Origin: Crocinitomicaceae bacterium
GTDB lineage: Bacteria; Bacteroidota; Bacteroidia; Flavobacteriales_D; Crocinitomicaceae
Reading direction: 5' to 3'
Length of the DNA stretch: 64,000 nucleotides
Assembly (NCBI GenBank): GCA_024643365.1
Contig: JAHENC010000021.1
Coordinates: forward strand, 161,975-225,974
Below are positions 22,858-33,285 of the stretch, piece by piece. The translations under genes and the position numbers were made by a program. The notes under the pieces are model-generated. The model was not told the origin of the DNA and made no database searches. It saw only the letters and a program-made list of their open reading frames with translations. The first letter of the stretch is position 1; each line of letters opens with the position of its first letter.

Positions 22858-24219
22858 TTATTCCGCTTCTGTTTCAAGTTCGATGTCTTCATTCCAATGA
22901 ATGATTTTCATGCGCTTATCAACTTGGTGTTTTGACTCCACCAAAATTTCTTCAATTGGTTTTCTAGTGACCAACGCAATTTTAATTCGGATGTTTTTGA
23001 TGAAGGTCTCACGACGTTTTTTAAGGGTTTCATAGGACAATCCCACTTCATTGAAGTATTCATTTAAGGCAGATAATTCCATTTCACCATGTTTTTGAAT
23101 CATGCACATCATTTCCCACTCGGTCGTGGTGAAGTCCGCTTTGAGTAATTTCTTTTGAGCGCGCTGTAAAAACTTCATTTTATGCATGCGTCGGATGTAA
23201 AACAACAACATAAATAAGATAAAATTCAAGGTGAGGGATAGGTACAAGTAATCTTCCTTGGGGAATAAATTAAACACCGAAATTTTCTGATAAATCGGGA
23301 ATTCACCTAATTCCACATCCTTTAATTCCGAAAATGCTTGAACATACACCTCCGATTCATCATTATTATTTGAATTTCTCAGCACATACATTAAATGGCG
23401 GTGATTCGCGGATGAAATGATTTTGCCCATATTTAAGAACAATGGATTCTTGTACAAGTACCATTTATTGTTTGGTAAATCAAATTCGATTAAACGATCT
23501 GAATAGCGGAGTACTTCGTTCGACAAGTTGATCTCAAGGCTTAGAAGATGAAAGTTTTTAACCAAATCTTCGTGCAGCTCTCCTTTTCTTATCCAATCAT
23601 GTTTCTTAAAATCATAACTCCAACAATCATTAAGATAAGCGTTTTGAAGATGACTTCGATTGGTTCCACCCATGATAAAAAGTTCGTTTTTACCAACTAA
23701 AAAGGCAGGTGAAGATCTCGGTGAAGGCACTTCATTTGAATTAGCAATAATTTCAAACCACTCCTTTGCTTTTGGCTCATAATGAGTGAAGACGTTTTTA
23801 ACTTCAAAAAAACCATAGCCACCAAACATGTTCACCGAATTATCCCACGGAAACATAATCCCTCCGTATTGATTGCGATGCGGAAAACTGTGATCGATGC
23901 GTTTCAAGGTATCACGGTACAAAGCATACACATTGCCACAGCTCTCATGGACAAAATAATAAGTGGATTTATTCACTGCTACCACCCTTGTCATCTCCAT
24001 GACACTTTTAAAGGACTCTGTTCCTTCAAAGTGAAAAGAATGTTTGACCCATTTTCTACTCCCTGGTTTTTGGGTCCAATAGTAGGTGGAATCATTCATG
24101 ACAAAAAACTCATTTCGATCTTTATTGAACGTGAGTTGCGCATGTTTACCTACCTTAATTTGAGCCCAAGTTAATTGGTTCAAGAATAATATTGAAAAGA
24201 TGATCAGGTACTTATGCAT
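22858..24219 (-). CDS. Membrane-spanning protein: periplasmic kelch-like propeller, one TM helix, cytoplasmic HTH-like tail
   Basis: A 453-residue protein of unknown function. It has signal peptide MHKYLIIFSILFLNQLTWAQ, then about 300 residues with kelch-like repeats (NMFGGYGFFEVKNVFTHYEP; ELFIMGGTNRSHLQNAYLND; LIEFDLPNNKWYLY), one transmembrane helix (about 324-342, YLYLSLTLNFILFMLLFYI) and a basic cytoplasmic tail. The tail contains a winged-helix-like segment (FTTTEWEMMCMIQKHGEMELSALNEYF and GLSYETLKKRRETFIKNIRIKI). This layout suggests a one-component sensor-regulator reading an envelope signal. It lies between glycan initiation and rfbA. The DNA-binding idea is inference from the tail. 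Confidence 0.6.
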   Translation of the reverse strand: MHKYLIIFSILFLNQLTWAQIKVGKHAQLTFNKDRNEFFVMNDSTYYWTQKPGSRKWVKHSFHFEGTESFKSVMEMTRVVAVNKSTYYFVHESCGNVYALYRDTLKRIDHSFPHRNQYGGIMFPWDNSVNMFGGYGFFEVKNVFTHYEPKAKEWFEIIANSNEVPSPRSSPAFLVGKNELFIMGGTNRSHLQNAYLNDCWSYDFKKHDWIRKGELHEDLVKNFHLLSLEINLSNEVLRYSDRLIEFDLPNNKWYLYKNPLFLNMGKIISSANHRHLMYVLRNSNNNDESEVYVQAFSELKDVELGEFPIYQKISVFNLFPKEDYLYLSLTLNFILFMLLFYIRRMHKMKFLQRAQKKLLKADFTTTEWEMMCMIQKHGEMELSALNEYFNEVGLSYETLKKRRETFIKNIRIKIALVTRKPIEEILVESKHQVDKRMKIIHWNEDIELETEAE

Positions 24220-24274
24220 GTGTTTGATTAGTTTAGTTGATGCTTCTTAAAGACAGCATTTGGTGGGCAATTGT

Positions 24275-25153
24275 TTACGAATTCAGCGCTTTATTCTTGA
24301 GTAAATTCAATAAATATTGGCCATATCCAGATTTTACAAGTGGTTCGGCAATGCTGCTTAATTGTTCATCAGAAATAAATCCGTTTCTCCAAGCGATTTC
24401 TTCGATACATCCAATTTTTAATCCTTGGCGCTCTTCGATGACTTGAACAAATTGTCCGGCTTGCATGAGGCTTTCAAACGTTCCAGTATCAAGCCATGCG
24501 GTTCCTCTATTCAGAACCCCTACTTTTAATTGATCTCGTTTCAAGTATTCTTTATTGACATCCGTAATTTCATACTCACCACGAGCACTTGGTTGAATGT
24601 TCTTAGCTATTTCCACCACCGAGTTATCGTAAAAATACAATCCTGGTACAGCAAAACTAGATTTAGGTTGACTCGGTTTCTCTTCAATAGAAATCGCTTT
24701 CATCTCCTGATCAAATTCTACTACTCCGTATCGTTCAGGATCGGATACATGGTATGCAAATACGACTCCACCATTGGGTGTCGTGTTGGATTTCAGCAAG
24801 GAGCCCATATTGGAACCAAAAAAGATGTTGTCACCTAAGACCAACGCTACATCATCCGTACCGATAAATTCTTCCCCGATGACAAATGCTTGCGCCAGGC
24901 CATTTGGAACCGCTTGTTCGGCATAACTAAAAGAACAACCTAAGGATGAACCATCCCCTAGTAATTTTCTAAAATTCGGTAAATCATGAGGCGTGGAAAT
25001 AATTAAAATTTCATGAATTCCCGCCATCATCAAGGTGGACAATGGATAATAAATCATTGGTTTATCGTAAACCGGCATGAGTTGTTTGCTGATTGCCAAA
25101 GTAAGGGGATGCAAGCGCGTGCCTGATCCTCCAGCTAAAATAATTCCTTTCAT
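24275..25153 (-). CDS. rfbA: Glucose-1-phosphate thymidylyltransferase
   Basis: Makes dTDP-glucose from glucose-1-phosphate and dTTP, the entry to dTDP-deoxysugars. The 292-residue protein has the nucleotidyl-transferase signature [11 protein letters not shown], the substrate region [27 protein letters not shown] and LGDNIFFG. It pairs with rfbB at 58096, about 33 kb away on the other strand; rfbC and rfbD are not in the window, so the end sugar need not be rhamnose (a 4-amino-4,6-dideoxyhexose is possible given the cluster aminotransferases). It is cytoplasmic, 45 bases after pgi. Confidence 0.95.
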   Translation of the reverse strand: MKGIILAGGSGTRLHPLTLAISKQLMPVYDKPMIYYPLSTLMMAGIHEILIISTPHDLPNFRKLLGDGSSLGCSFSYAEQAVPNGLAQAFVIGEEFIGTDDVALVLGDNIFFGSNMGSLLKSNTTPNGGVVFAYHVSDPERYGVVEFDQEMKAISIEEKPSQPKSSFAVPGLYFYDNSVVEIAKNIQPSARGEYEITDVNKEYLKRDQLKVGVLNRGTAWLDTGTFESLMQAGQFVQVIEERQGLKIGCIEEIAWRNGFISDEQLSSIAEPLVKSGYGQYLLNLLKNKALNS

Positions 25154-25198
25154 TTCGTGTTAAGGATTGTAGTTGTATCGTACTTTATTAATTCCTAG

Positions 25199-26836
25199 TT
25201 AGTGGATGTACTTTTTCAACAAAAAGCTGGTAGACCCATCGTGTTGAGCGAGGTTTTTAGTCTCAATCTCTCCAAGAATGCTTGTTGCCAATTGTTTTCC
25301 CAATTCTACGCCCCATTGATCATAGCTGAAGATATTCCAAATAACACCTTGAACAAATAATTTATGTTCGTAAAGCGCCACTAAGGCACCTAAACTCGCA
25401 GGCGTTAATTTTTCAATTAAAAGCGTATTGGTTGGCCTATTTCCAGGAAATACTTTGAAAGGCAATAAAAAAGCTGCTTTTGCTTCAGAAAGACCTTGTT
25501 TTGCGAACTCCTCCTTTACCTGTGCTTCCGTTTTTCCCATTAATAAGGCTTCTGTTTGCGCAAAGAAGTTGGACATCAGTTTGTCGTGTTGGTCTTTGTT
25601 TCCATACAAGGACTGCTTAAAGCCGATGAAATCTGTTGGAATCAATTTAGTTCCCTGGTGTATTAATTGAAAAAAGGCATGTTGTGAATTCGTTCCAGGC
25701 TCTCCCCAAATGATTGTTCCTGTTTGATAATTCACTGGTTTCCCATCTCTCCCAACATATTTTCCATTGCTTTCCATGATGCCTTGTTGTAAGTATGGCG
25801 CCAATTTCTGCAAGTATTGGGTATAGGGAATCATGGCCTCGCTTTCCGCACCATGAAAATTGTTGTACCAAATGCTCAATAAGGCCAACACAACAGGCAT
25901 GTTCTGGTCAAACGATTCCTGTTTGAAATGTTGATCCATTTCATGTGCGCCCTTTAACATGGCTTCAAAATGTGTGTATCCCACCGCTAAGCTGATGGAA
26001 AGTCCAACGGCACTCCAAAGTGAAAAGCGGCCACCAACCCAATCCCACATCGGGAAGATCGCGTCCGCGGGAATTCCGAATTCAATGACCTTTTCCAAGT
26101 TTGTCGAAACCGCGACGAAGTGTTTTGCCACGTCTTCTTTCGCTGCTGTTTGTAAAAACCAGGTGCGAATGGTCTCTGCGTTCGTTAATGTTTCTTGCGT
26201 GGTGAACGTCTTTGAAACAATCACGAAAAGTGTCGTCTCCGGATTTAAGTTTTTTATCACTTCTTGTACGTGATCGCCATCTACATTGGAAACGAAATGC
26301 ACGTTCAAGTGATTTTTGTAAAACTGTAGGGCTTCTACGACCATCACCGGACCCAAATCGGAACCACCAATACCAATGTTCACGACATCGGTAATCGCTT
26401 TGCCCGTATAACCTTTGTGTTGGCCAGAAATGATGCTTTCTGAAAAAGCCTTCATTTTCGCTTGAACGGCCTTGATTTCCGGGATAATGTTTTCTCCATC
26501 GACCAAAATTGCTTCTGTTCCAGCTCCGCGCAACGCCGTATGCAAAACCGCTCGGTTTTCGGTCTGATTGATGACGTCTCCACTAAAATAGTGTTGAATG
26601 GCTTCTTTTAATTCAAGTTCATTTGCTAACTCAAGCAACAAGTCCATGGTCTCAGCGCTCACGCGATTCTTGGAATAATCCACCAAGAAATCCTGCCATT
26701 CGATGTGCATTTTTTCTGTACGATGAGGATCCGCAGCGAACAAGTCCTTCATGTGAAGGTCCTTCGTTTGTTCAAAATGCGCTTGCAATTTTTGCCAAGC
26801 GGCGGTTTGTGTAGGGTTGATGGTTCGTAGTGACAT
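25199..26836 (-). CDS. pgi: Glucose-6-phosphate isomerase
   Basis: Interconverts glucose-6-phosphate and fructose-6-phosphate in the cytoplasm, supplying both glycolysis and sugar-nucleotide precursors. The 545-residue protein carries [26 protein letters not shown], the PGI signature [16 protein letters not shown] and the catalytic-His segment [19 protein letters not shown]. It starts 2 bases after the stop of the DUF4143 ATPase gene, so it may share its transcript. Length and motifs are standard for the long (eukaryote/E. coli-type) PGI. Confidence 0.96.
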   Translation of the reverse strand: MSLRTINPTQTAAWQKLQAHFEQTKDLHMKDLFAADPHRTEKMHIEWQDFLVDYSKNRVSAETMDLLLELANELELKEAIQHYFSGDVINQTENRAVLHTALRGAGTEAILVDGENIIPEIKAVQAKMKAFSESIISGQHKGYTGKAITDVVNIGIGGSDLGPVMVVEALQFYKNHLNVHFVSNVDGDHVQEVIKNLNPETTLFVIVSKTFTTQETLTNAETIRTWFLQTAAKEDVAKHFVAVSTNLEKVIEFGIPADAIFPMWDWVGGRFSLWSAVGLSISLAVGYTHFEAMLKGAHEMDQHFKQESFDQNMPVVLALLSIWYNNFHGAESEAMIPYTQYLQKLAPYLQQGIMESNGKYVGRDGKPVNYQTGTIIWGEPGTNSQHAFFQLIHQGTKLIPTDFIGFKQSLYGNKDQHDKLMSNFFAQTEALLMGKTEAQVKEEFAKQGLSEAKAAFLLPFKVFPGNRPTNTLLIEKLTPASLGALVALYEHKLFVQGVIWNIFSYDQWGVELGKQLATSILGEIETKNLAQHDGSTSFLLKKYIH

Positions 26837-26838
26837 GA

Positions 26839-28167
26839 TTATAAATGATGATTGATGGAATAGATATTTGATACTGCATAAAGTGGAAGTACTTTAACCT
26901 GATCATATTCGGAAAAATTTTCTAGCGAAAGTCTCAAACCATATTTGGCTTTCTTTTCAGCTAGAAACAAATATAAACTCTGCATGGCGCCTTTTGTACC
27001 GGATTTCACTTCCAACGGAATAATATGTTCCTGGAGCTGAACAACATAATCAATTTCTGCCTGACTATTCTTTGCTTCACGATGCCAATAATGCAATGCT
27101 ACTTTTTCATAACAACTTGTGTATTTAAGCAATTCCAAACCGACAAATAACTCAGCAATATTACCTTTATTGACCACATCATGATCATTTTTAAGTAACA
27201 AAGAAGCAATATCCAATCCTAATATTCTCTGGTAAATACCCGTGTCAAAAATGAGCATTTTTATTTTCTTGGGATTAATCTCTGCTCCTAGTGGAATTCC
27301 GTTACTAGAAGAATGAACTACTGGATAAACTAAACCTGCCATTTCCAACAAATGAATCACTTGTTTGATTACAGAATTTGTTAAAGAAGTATAGTCATTT
27401 GTATACTTATATTTCGTTCCAACTTGTTGTACTATACTATTGAATACAGATTTGATACTCTCTGGAGGAATTTGCTTTTTATATTTTACAAAATCTGCTT
27501 GTATGGATATAATTAAGTCGTCTAATATTCGTTGAACTTCCAATAAATCTCCATTAGCAACATAGGATCTCACAGCCTGCGGCATTCCGCCAATAATCTC
27601 ATATTTTTTAATGTAGGTCTTCAATTTTTCATGTAAAATTGGATTGATTGGAGTCAATGCATTGGATTTTCGTATCAATTCAATGAGTTTTCCTTCGTTG
27701 AGTGCGCCTAAAAATTCATTAAAAGACAGAGGATACATAAAAACAGACCTCACTCTTCCTACCCCAAAAGAAGGTAATTCTGAAAGCGCAAACTCTAACA
27801 AGGAACCAGCAGCAATTACATGTAAATTAGGTTTTTTCTCATAAAAGTATCGCAGTTTAGAAATGGCAGGTAAACTTGCTTGTATTTCATCAAGAAAAAT
27901 CAGGGTTTTTCCTTCAATAATTTCAGTTTGCGTGATGATCGTCAACTGCTCTATTATTTCATTTATATCTGCAGTATTGGTAAACAAACTTTGGTAGGCT
28001 GGTTGTTCATCAAAATTTATTTCTATAAAATAATCGAAAAGTGTAGACAAATTTCTAACTGCAGTTGACTTTCCAACTTGCCGAGCTCCTCTAATGAGTA
28101 GAGGCTTTCTATTTGACGCGTCTTTCCACGCCCGTAATTCAATATCTATACTTCTTTCTAAATACAT
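26839..28167 (-). CDS. AAA ATPase with DUF4143 domain
   Basis: A 442-residue protein of the archaeal/bacterial AAA_14-DUF4143 family. Walker [10 protein letters not shown] is at residues 27-35, Walker [11 protein letters not shown] follows, then a sensor-type segment [13 protein letters not shown] and a C-terminal DUF4143 region with EIDYVVQ...PLEVKSG, a nuclease-like D-(Q/E)xK pattern. The family is patchily spread, often at variable loci, and its role is unknown. It has its own promoter at 28200-28207 and is followed closely by pgi, an odd pairing that may reflect insertion upstream of pgi. Codon texture is more AT-rich than pgi. Confidence 0.85.
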   Translation of the reverse strand: MYLERSIDIELRAWKDASNRKPLLIRGARQVGKSTAVRNLSTLFDYFIEINFDEQPAYQSLFTNTADINEIIEQLTIITQTEIIEGKTLIFLDEIQASLPAISKLRYFYEKKPNLHVIAAGSLLEFALSELPSFGVGRVRSVFMYPLSFNEFLGALNEGKLIELIRKSNALTPINPILHEKLKTYIKKYEIIGGMPQAVRSYVANGDLLEVQRILDDLIISIQADFVKYKKQIPPESIKSVFNSIVQQVGTKYKYTNDYTSLTNSVIKQVIHLLEMAGLVYPVVHSSSNGIPLGAEINPKKIKMLIFDTGIYQRILGLDIASLLLKNDHDVVNKGNIAELFVGLELLKYTSCYEKVALHYWHREAKNSQAEIDYVVQLQEHIIPLEVKSGTKGAMQSLYLFLAEKKAKYGLRLSLENFSEYDQVKVLPLYAVSNIYSINHHL

Positions 28168-28199
28168 TAAAATGAGGCGTTTTTGTATTTGCGACAGGG

Positions 28200-28207
28200 C
28201 AAAGATA
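28200..28207 (-). promoter_or_regulatory. -7 promoter element of the DUF4143 gene
   Basis: Minus-strand TATCTTTG (TAnnTTTG) lies 32 bases upstream of the ATG at 28167. Confidence 0.55.
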
Positions 28208-28500
28208 ATTTTTCCAAATCAATAAATGAGTGTTTTTTACAAAAAACAAGACCAATAAATAACTAAATTTGACAAAAAACAAAATCGAAAACCAGTGAAG
28301 CCTTACTTTCTTTAGCTATTTTAACAGGCTCACTTTACCTATTATAAAGCTTTCACTTGACATATGATAAGGGTTTTACTTTGCAAATGATTGCATTAAG
28401 CCCAAAAGTCTCGTTTTTGTTTATCTGAGTAAGCAACTTTATTCAATTTCTGTTTATTCCACTAAACATTTTACGGGTTTTATTTCTTCCCAAATCCTCT
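28208..28500. other. AT-rich gene-free stretch
   Basis: About 290 bases between the DUF4143 promoter and the second-family repeat at 28501. It is AT-rich with short T/A runs, including GTTTTTTACAAAAAAC at 28230-28245, nearly a perfect inverted repeat. No convincing ORF, RNA gene or octamer units were seen. It marks the downstream edge of the polysaccharide cluster. Confidence 0.5.
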
Positions 28501-28523
28501 GCCGCGGCGGACTGAGCACTCTA
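28501..28523. repeat. GC palindrome plus ACTGAGC unit (second repeat family)
   Basis: GCCGCGGCGGACTGAGCACT sits 5 bases beyond the stop codon of the cupin gene. It matches the GC palindromes and ACTGAGCACT blocks found at 52.4, 56.6 and 58.0 kb. Read on the minus strand it follows the cupin stop as AGTGCTCAGT then CCGCCGCGGC. Confidence 0.7.
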
Positions 28524-28527
28524 CTCC

Positions 28528-28989
28528 CTATCTCCCAAAATCATCCTGCACCCTCACAATATCCTCTTCATCAGAAGGCTGAGCCGCATCGGTATGTTGC
28601 CAAATTTCTGCAATAATTGCTTGTTTGTCCAAGCCAATGAGGCGGTGGCGTTCACCCTGTGCCAATTTGATGGTTTCACCCACCTGGTAGATCACGAGTT
28701 CACCTTCTTCATCCGTAGCACTGCGCTTCACAGCCACAGGACCTTCGACTACCTTCCAAATCTCGGCACGGCGGTTATGGTATTGCCAAGACAAACGCTG
28801 GTTTGGAGCCACCAATAAAATCTTGGGGCTCAACTTCCCACCAATCGTGAGGGTATTGACATCTAGTCCATCAAAAAAGGTATCCGCAAAAAGTTGCGCT
28901 TGCGTTTCATCGATCACGTAAAATCCACCCCATGGACGCGTGAGGTCGGAGGAGATGATGGTGAAGGGTTGGAGGAGGGCTAAATTCAT
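28528..28989 (-). CDS. Cupin-fold protein, phosphomannose isomerase type II-like
   Basis: A 153-residue cupin related to the C-terminal isomerase domain of mannose-1-phosphate guanylyltransferase/PMI and to small Bacteroidota mannose-6-phosphate isomerase-like proteins. It shows RPWGGFYVID at the start, the metal cupin motif WQYHNRRAEIWKVVEG and the second motif AQGERHRLIGLDKQAIIAEIWQ. It probably makes or equilibrates a sugar phosphate for the cluster; the substrate is not certain. It is the last gene of the leftward polysaccharide cluster and is less AT-rich than the genes upstream. Confidence 0.75.
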   Translation of the reverse strand: MNLALLQPFTIISSDLTRPWGGFYVIDETQAQLFADTFFDGLDVNTLTIGGKLSPKILLVAPNQRLSWQYHNRRAEIWKVVEGPVAVKRSATDEEGELVIYQVGETIKLAQGERHRLIGLDKQAIIAEIWQHTDAAQPSDEEDIVRVQDDFGR

Positions 28990-29017
28990 AAAATTGAAAA
29001 ACTTGCAGTAATATATA

Positions 29018-30298
29018 TTAATTTTTTAAAGCTAATTCTTTAATGAAATTATTGACATTCTTTAATTCAAAACGATTTGGTAATTTCAATTTTTCATTAC
29101 TAAAAACATAGCCAAGAGCATCATGTTTTCCATTTTTTATTGCAACAAAAGCTAATTTACTTTTTAATTCGGAAATTTGATTCCCAGTTTCTGAATTAAA
29201 AGTTAAGCTCACATCCACATTTTTGTCATAAATAACTTCTACAAAAAGTGAATCCCCCCTATTGTCAATGCTAAATACAGGTTTTCGGAATTGAGAATCG
29301 GTATATGATGTTAATAATACAGCTAAATTATTAGCGTCCTCTTTTGAATTTAGTTCAATTAAAAAATCTCTGGACATCCGTGGAATAATATTGAATTTAA
29401 TTTCTGTACCTGTCGCACGAATAAATTTATCATGTTCAACTGGTCTCCAATAATACGTTTCCTTTTCATGAGGTACTTGATGTAATCCTGTTATTCCAAT
29501 TATTTGCTCATTTGTTTTTAATAAATCTCCAATAATTCTATCATACGTTTCAAGAACAATATATACAGGATCCCACCCTTTAGGACAATACCAATCTGGG
29601 TTTTTAAAAGGGCCATCATATACTTCAGAATTAAATAAATAATGGTGCTGAACATGTGCTCCTGCATTGAAAAACAAATGTGAAAACTGAGGCTTTGTCC
29701 TCTTATGCAAGGTAACAAAAACCTCTAATAAAATCATATCCAATATTGCAGCCTTTACACCCGGCTTTCTATATTTCAGCATCATTTTAATAATAGTTGA
29801 CCATCTTTTAACTCTTACAAAAAATACAAAACCCAACAGAAGCCAAGAGACATCTGATAAACCAACTTTTCCTGATGCATTACTATTTACAAAACGAGAA
29901 ACTGTGGAACTTAATTTTTTAATTAAAAAACCACCAGAACTTATTGTTTGAGTCCATGGATCCGGAATAAAAAACTTCGCGTTTTTCATTCTATTATCAG
30001 CATTAAAAGGGGATATTGCACCAACACTTAGTCCTGCATTTTCCAATTCTTCAAAGTATTGACTTAAATCCGGCCTATCAACAATATCACCTAATCTAAA
30101 AACTTTGTGTTCATTATACGTCTTGCCAGTATGAACTGTAGCCCATTGAATCCATGGTTCCAATAAGTGATATTCGTTTTCACTAGTTGTCTCATGCAAA
30201 CCATTAACTAATAGCTTTTTAAAGTTTGGTAATTTTCCAATGGAATTATATCTCATGATATATTCCATATTTAGTTCGTTAAGCGCTAGTATTATCAT
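29018..30298 (-). CDS. Alkaline-phosphatase-superfamily-like protein of the polysaccharide cluster
   Basis: A 426-residue protein that begins MIILALNELNMEYIMRY and continues GKLPNFKKLL, LEPWIQWATVHTGKTYNEH and later FLFNAGAHVQHHY-like FFNAGAHVQHHYLFN. This is the metal-binding and N-terminal layout of alkaline phosphatase-like (phosphodiesterase/sulfatase) proteins, with the Thr/Ser nucleophile region replaced by the WATVHTGK stretch. It may transfer or remove a phosphate-linked group on the polysaccharide, an inference. It overlaps the upstream glycosyltransferase gene by 20 bases. No signal peptide was seen, so it is probably cytoplasmic. Confidence 0.55.
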   Translation of the reverse strand: MIILALNELNMEYIMRYNSIGKLPNFKKLLVNGLHETTSENEYHLLEPWIQWATVHTGKTYNEHKVFRLGDIVDRPDLSQYFEELENAGLSVGAISPFNADNRMKNAKFFIPDPWTQTISSGGFLIKKLSSTVSRFVNSNASGKVGLSDVSWLLLGFVFFVRVKRWSTIIKMMLKYRKPGVKAAILDMILLEVFVTLHKRTKPQFSHLFFNAGAHVQHHYLFNSEVYDGPFKNPDWYCPKGWDPVYIVLETYDRIIGDLLKTNEQIIGITGLHQVPHEKETYYWRPVEHDKFIRATGTEIKFNIIPRMSRDFLIELNSKEDANNLAVLLTSYTDSQFRKPVFSIDNRGDSLFVEVIYDKNVDVSLTFNSETGNQISELKSKLAFVAIKNGKHDALGYVFSNEKLKLPNRFELKNVNNFIKELALKN

Positions 30299-31364
30299 AA
30301 GTTTCTATTAATTTAAGCCAGTTTGTTGAAATTGAATGTAATGTCCAATTCATTGTAAATAATTCATGGCTTCTACTTGCTAATTCAGTATATTCCACAA
30401 GATCTATAGAATTAATTAATTTTATTTTTTCTTTGAGATCATTGACATTTGAAAATGTATATAGAAATCCATTTTTATTTATCATATCTCTATTACCAGG
30501 AGCATTTGATAGCAGTAATGGCTTTTTAAAGCATGTGGCTTCAATGGCCGCTTTTGAAATTCCCTCACCATTAGACGGCAAACAAAACCAATCAAAAGAA
30601 GAGTAAATTTCATGTTTATCTTTTGACTCTCCGCAAAAATAATCTGCATTTGATGAAATTAAATTTAACTCAGATTGATTGAACCCATGTCTTGATGGGT
30701 CATCTAGCTTTCCCCAGATATATAATTCAATCTTCATTTTTTCAAGCCTTAACTGATTAACAGCAGCGATTAAATCTAAGATCCCCTTATCTTTTCTGAT
30801 TCTTCCTACATATCCCAATCTAATGCAATTTTCTTTTTTAAAAATAGGCGTATCCTCAAATTTTTCATATCCACTACCAGGAATTAATGAAACATGAAAC
30901 TTCTTATTTTTTCGAACAACATTTTGCATAAACAGCTGGTCATCGGTATTCTGAACAACAATACTCCTAAATCCTTTAAATGGATATAAGGCAAATACTT
31001 TAAACAGAAATAATTGTAAAAGTCGAGACTTACTTCTCAAAAATCCTAAACCACTGAAATTGTAATGAACTTTTTTTAGATTAGGGAAGAAAAAATGAAT
31101 CAAAAAAATCATAATTGGTGATACAACAATATAATTTGTTTGATCGTTATAATCGATTAGTAGTTTCTTTAATTGAAAAAAACCTTTTAAAGTTGGTATT
31201 CTTGAAGCCACTTCAAATTTTTTAATTTCATAATCTAAGGTAAACTTAGAGTCTCCTGCAATTATATCACAATTAAAATAATTTTCAAGTTTTTGCTGAA
31301 GAGGCCGCCTATGGGAATCGAAAAACCAATCAACATTTACTACAAAACAAATTTTTTTAGTCAT
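30279..31364 (-). CDS. Glycosyltransferase, GT4 (GT-B) family
   Basis: A 361-residue GT-B enzyme. The N-lobe opens MTKKICFVVNVDWFFDSHR, a form seen in capsular or O-unit transferases; the C-lobe has RLGYVGRIRKDKGILDLI and the donor-binding GEGISKAAIEATCFKKPLL with the E-x7-E pattern. It probably adds one sugar to the lipid-linked repeat unit at the cytoplasmic face of the membrane. Donor and linkage are unknown. It overlaps the gene before it (1 base) and after it (20 bases), showing tight operon packing. Confidence 0.85.
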   Translation of the reverse strand: MTKKICFVVNVDWFFDSHRRPLQQKLENYFNCDIIAGDSKFTLDYEIKKFEVASRIPTLKGFFQLKKLLIDYNDQTNYIVVSPIMIFLIHFFFPNLKKVHYNFSGLGFLRSKSRLLQLFLFKVFALYPFKGFRSIVVQNTDDQLFMQNVVRKNKKFHVSLIPGSGYEKFEDTPIFKKENCIRLGYVGRIRKDKGILDLIAAVNQLRLEKMKIELYIWGKLDDPSRHGFNQSELNLISSNADYFCGESKDKHEIYSSFDWFCLPSNGEGISKAAIEATCFKKPLLLSNAPGNRDMINKNGFLYTFSNVNDLKEKIKLINSIDLVEYTELASRSHELFTMNWTLHSISTNWLKLIETYDNTSA

Positions 31365-33283
31365 TAAATGTATTTATTATACCAACTTTGAAACATCAAT
31401 ACATCCCACAGTAAATATTGCCAATTTCTTTTACCCGACATATGTTCTTGAAGTTTGTGATTAATCGCATCAATATTAAGTAAGTTATGCTTTTCAAGAT
31501 TTTCCTTTGAAAGCATTGTGTATGTCCATTCTTTTAACGGACCTCTGAGCCAACTATCAAGAGGTATTCCAAATCCTCTTTTTGGTCTTTCAATCAATTC
31601 TTTAGGAACATACTTATATAATACTTCCCTTAAGATCCATTTCCCTTGTCCATTTCTGATTTTGTATTCGAATGGTAACTGATGAGCAAATTCAATAATT
31701 CTGTGATCTAACAATGGAACTCTTGTTTCAAGTGAGTTATACATTGCAGCCCTGTCAACTTTAACTAAAATATCATCGGGTAGATATGTGAAAAAATCCC
31801 AATTCATCATGTTCTCTATTTCCGAGTAATCCTTGTTATATTCAAACAATTGTGTTTGGATATACTTTACATGACCTGCAATTATTTCTTCTGGATTCCA
31901 ATGCGAAATTAACCCTTGGTATAAGGATGCAATATCTTTAGAATCGATAATACTTGCCGCCTTATGAATTTTATCCCCAAAATTTGTCATTTCAAATCTT
32001 TTCGGTACAACTTTTTTCATCATGTTGTATAATTGATCCCAAGTTTCAGTGCTCTGAGAAAGCATAATTTTTCCTGATATTTTCCTAATTGACTTCGGAT
32101 ATTTAGAAAGGTTTTGCCAAGTTTTTCCTGTCATTAAATACCTGTTGTACCCGCCAAATAACTCATCTCCAGCATCTCCAGATAATGATACGGTAACCTG
32201 TGTTTTTGCTAACTTAGAGACCAAAAATGTTGGAATCTGTGAGGAATCCGAAAATGGTTCATCATAAATATCAGGAATGTTTGGTATGACATTCAAGGCA
32301 TCATTAGACTCTAGATAAAGTTCAGTATGGTCTGTTCCTATATGCTCCGCAACCTTCTTTGCAAAAATAGCCTCATCATAATTCGGGTCCTTGAAACCTA
32401 TTGAAAAAGTTTTTACAGGTCGATCCGATAATTGTTGCATTAAAGCTACAATAGTTGAACTGTCCACTCCTCCAGATAAAAACGCACCAAGAGGCACATC
32501 CGTAATCAACTGATCTGATATAACTTTTTTAAGTAATTGATCCAATTGATTTACCGCGTCCACTGGAGTATTAGCATTCACTGATTGAGACTTTGAGTCG
32601 AATAAGGACCAGTATTGTTTTTCTTTCTCTTTTTTTGTCTCTAAATCTAATTCATAATAGGTGCCAGGATTCAATTTTTTAATTCCTTTGAAAATACATT
32701 TATTAGATGGGACATAGTTAAATTTAAAAAAGTCTCCTAAAGCATCTTTACATATTTCTTTTTCAAAAAAAGGATTTTGATGAAATGATTTTAACTCAGA
32801 TCCGAACATAAACGTTTGCTTTTGCCAACCAAAATAAATTGGTTTCTCTCCAGCTCTATCTCGAATTAAAAACAATTTTCTTTCTTGAATGGAAAACAAG
32901 AAAATTGCAAACATCCCTGCTAATTTGGAAAGGGTTTTCTCAATGCCCCATATATCAAATGCTTCTAAAATAACTTCTGTATCGGAATGCCCATTCCACT
33001 TAATTTCGCAAAAGTTATTAAGTTCTTTTTTTATCTCCTTGTAATTATAGATTTCTCCATTAAAGGCCATTACGTATTTTCCACTTTTGGAAATCATGGG
33101 CTGACTTCCAGCTTCTGATAAATCAATAATTGACAACCTTCTATGGCATACACCAATTCCGATAGTTTGGTCATGCCAAATACCTGAAGCATCCGGACCC
33201 CTATGAGCAATTGCATCTCCCATTTTATGCAAGATGTATGGTTCAAATAATGTTGAGTTGAAATAACCTGTAAAGCCGCACAT
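31364..33283 (-). CDS. asnB: Asparagine synthase (glutamine-hydrolysing) family protein
   Basis: A 639-residue AsnB-type enzyme. The N-terminal class II glutaminase domain has Cys2 (MCGFTGYF) and AHRGPDASG; the C-terminal synthetase has the PP-loop SGGVDSS and LSGDAGDELFGGYNRY. AsnB homologues inside polysaccharide clusters often amidate a uronic acid or amino acid substituent instead of making free asparagine. Given UDP-HexNAcA genes in the same cluster, amidation of a hexosaminuronic acid is a plausible job (inference). It shares one base with the next gene and sits 2 bases after the previous one. Confidence 0.9.
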   Translation of the reverse strand: MCGFTGYFNSTLFEPYILHKMGDAIAHRGPDASGIWHDQTIGIGVCHRRLSIIDLSEAGSQPMISKSGKYVMAFNGEIYNYKEIKKELNNFCEIKWNGHSDTEVILEAFDIWGIEKTLSKLAGMFAIFLFSIQERKLFLIRDRAGEKPIYFGWQKQTFMFGSELKSFHQNPFFEKEICKDALGDFFKFNYVPSNKCIFKGIKKLNPGTYYELDLETKKEKEKQYWSLFDSKSQSVNANTPVDAVNQLDQLLKKVISDQLITDVPLGAFLSGGVDSSTIVALMQQLSDRPVKTFSIGFKDPNYDEAIFAKKVAEHIGTDHTELYLESNDALNVIPNIPDIYDEPFSDSSQIPTFLVSKLAKTQVTVSLSGDAGDELFGGYNRYLMTGKTWQNLSKYPKSIRKISGKIMLSQSTETWDQLYNMMKKVVPKRFEMTNFGDKIHKAASIIDSKDIASLYQGLISHWNPEEIIAGHVKYIQTQLFEYNKDYSEIENMMNWDFFTYLPDDILVKVDRAAMYNSLETRVPLLDHRIIEFAHQLPFEYKIRNGQGKWILREVLYKYVPKELIERPKRGFGIPLDSWLRGPLKEWTYTMLSKENLEKHNLLNIDAINHKLQEHMSGKRNWQYLLWDVLMFQSWYNKYI

Positions 33284-33285
33284 AA

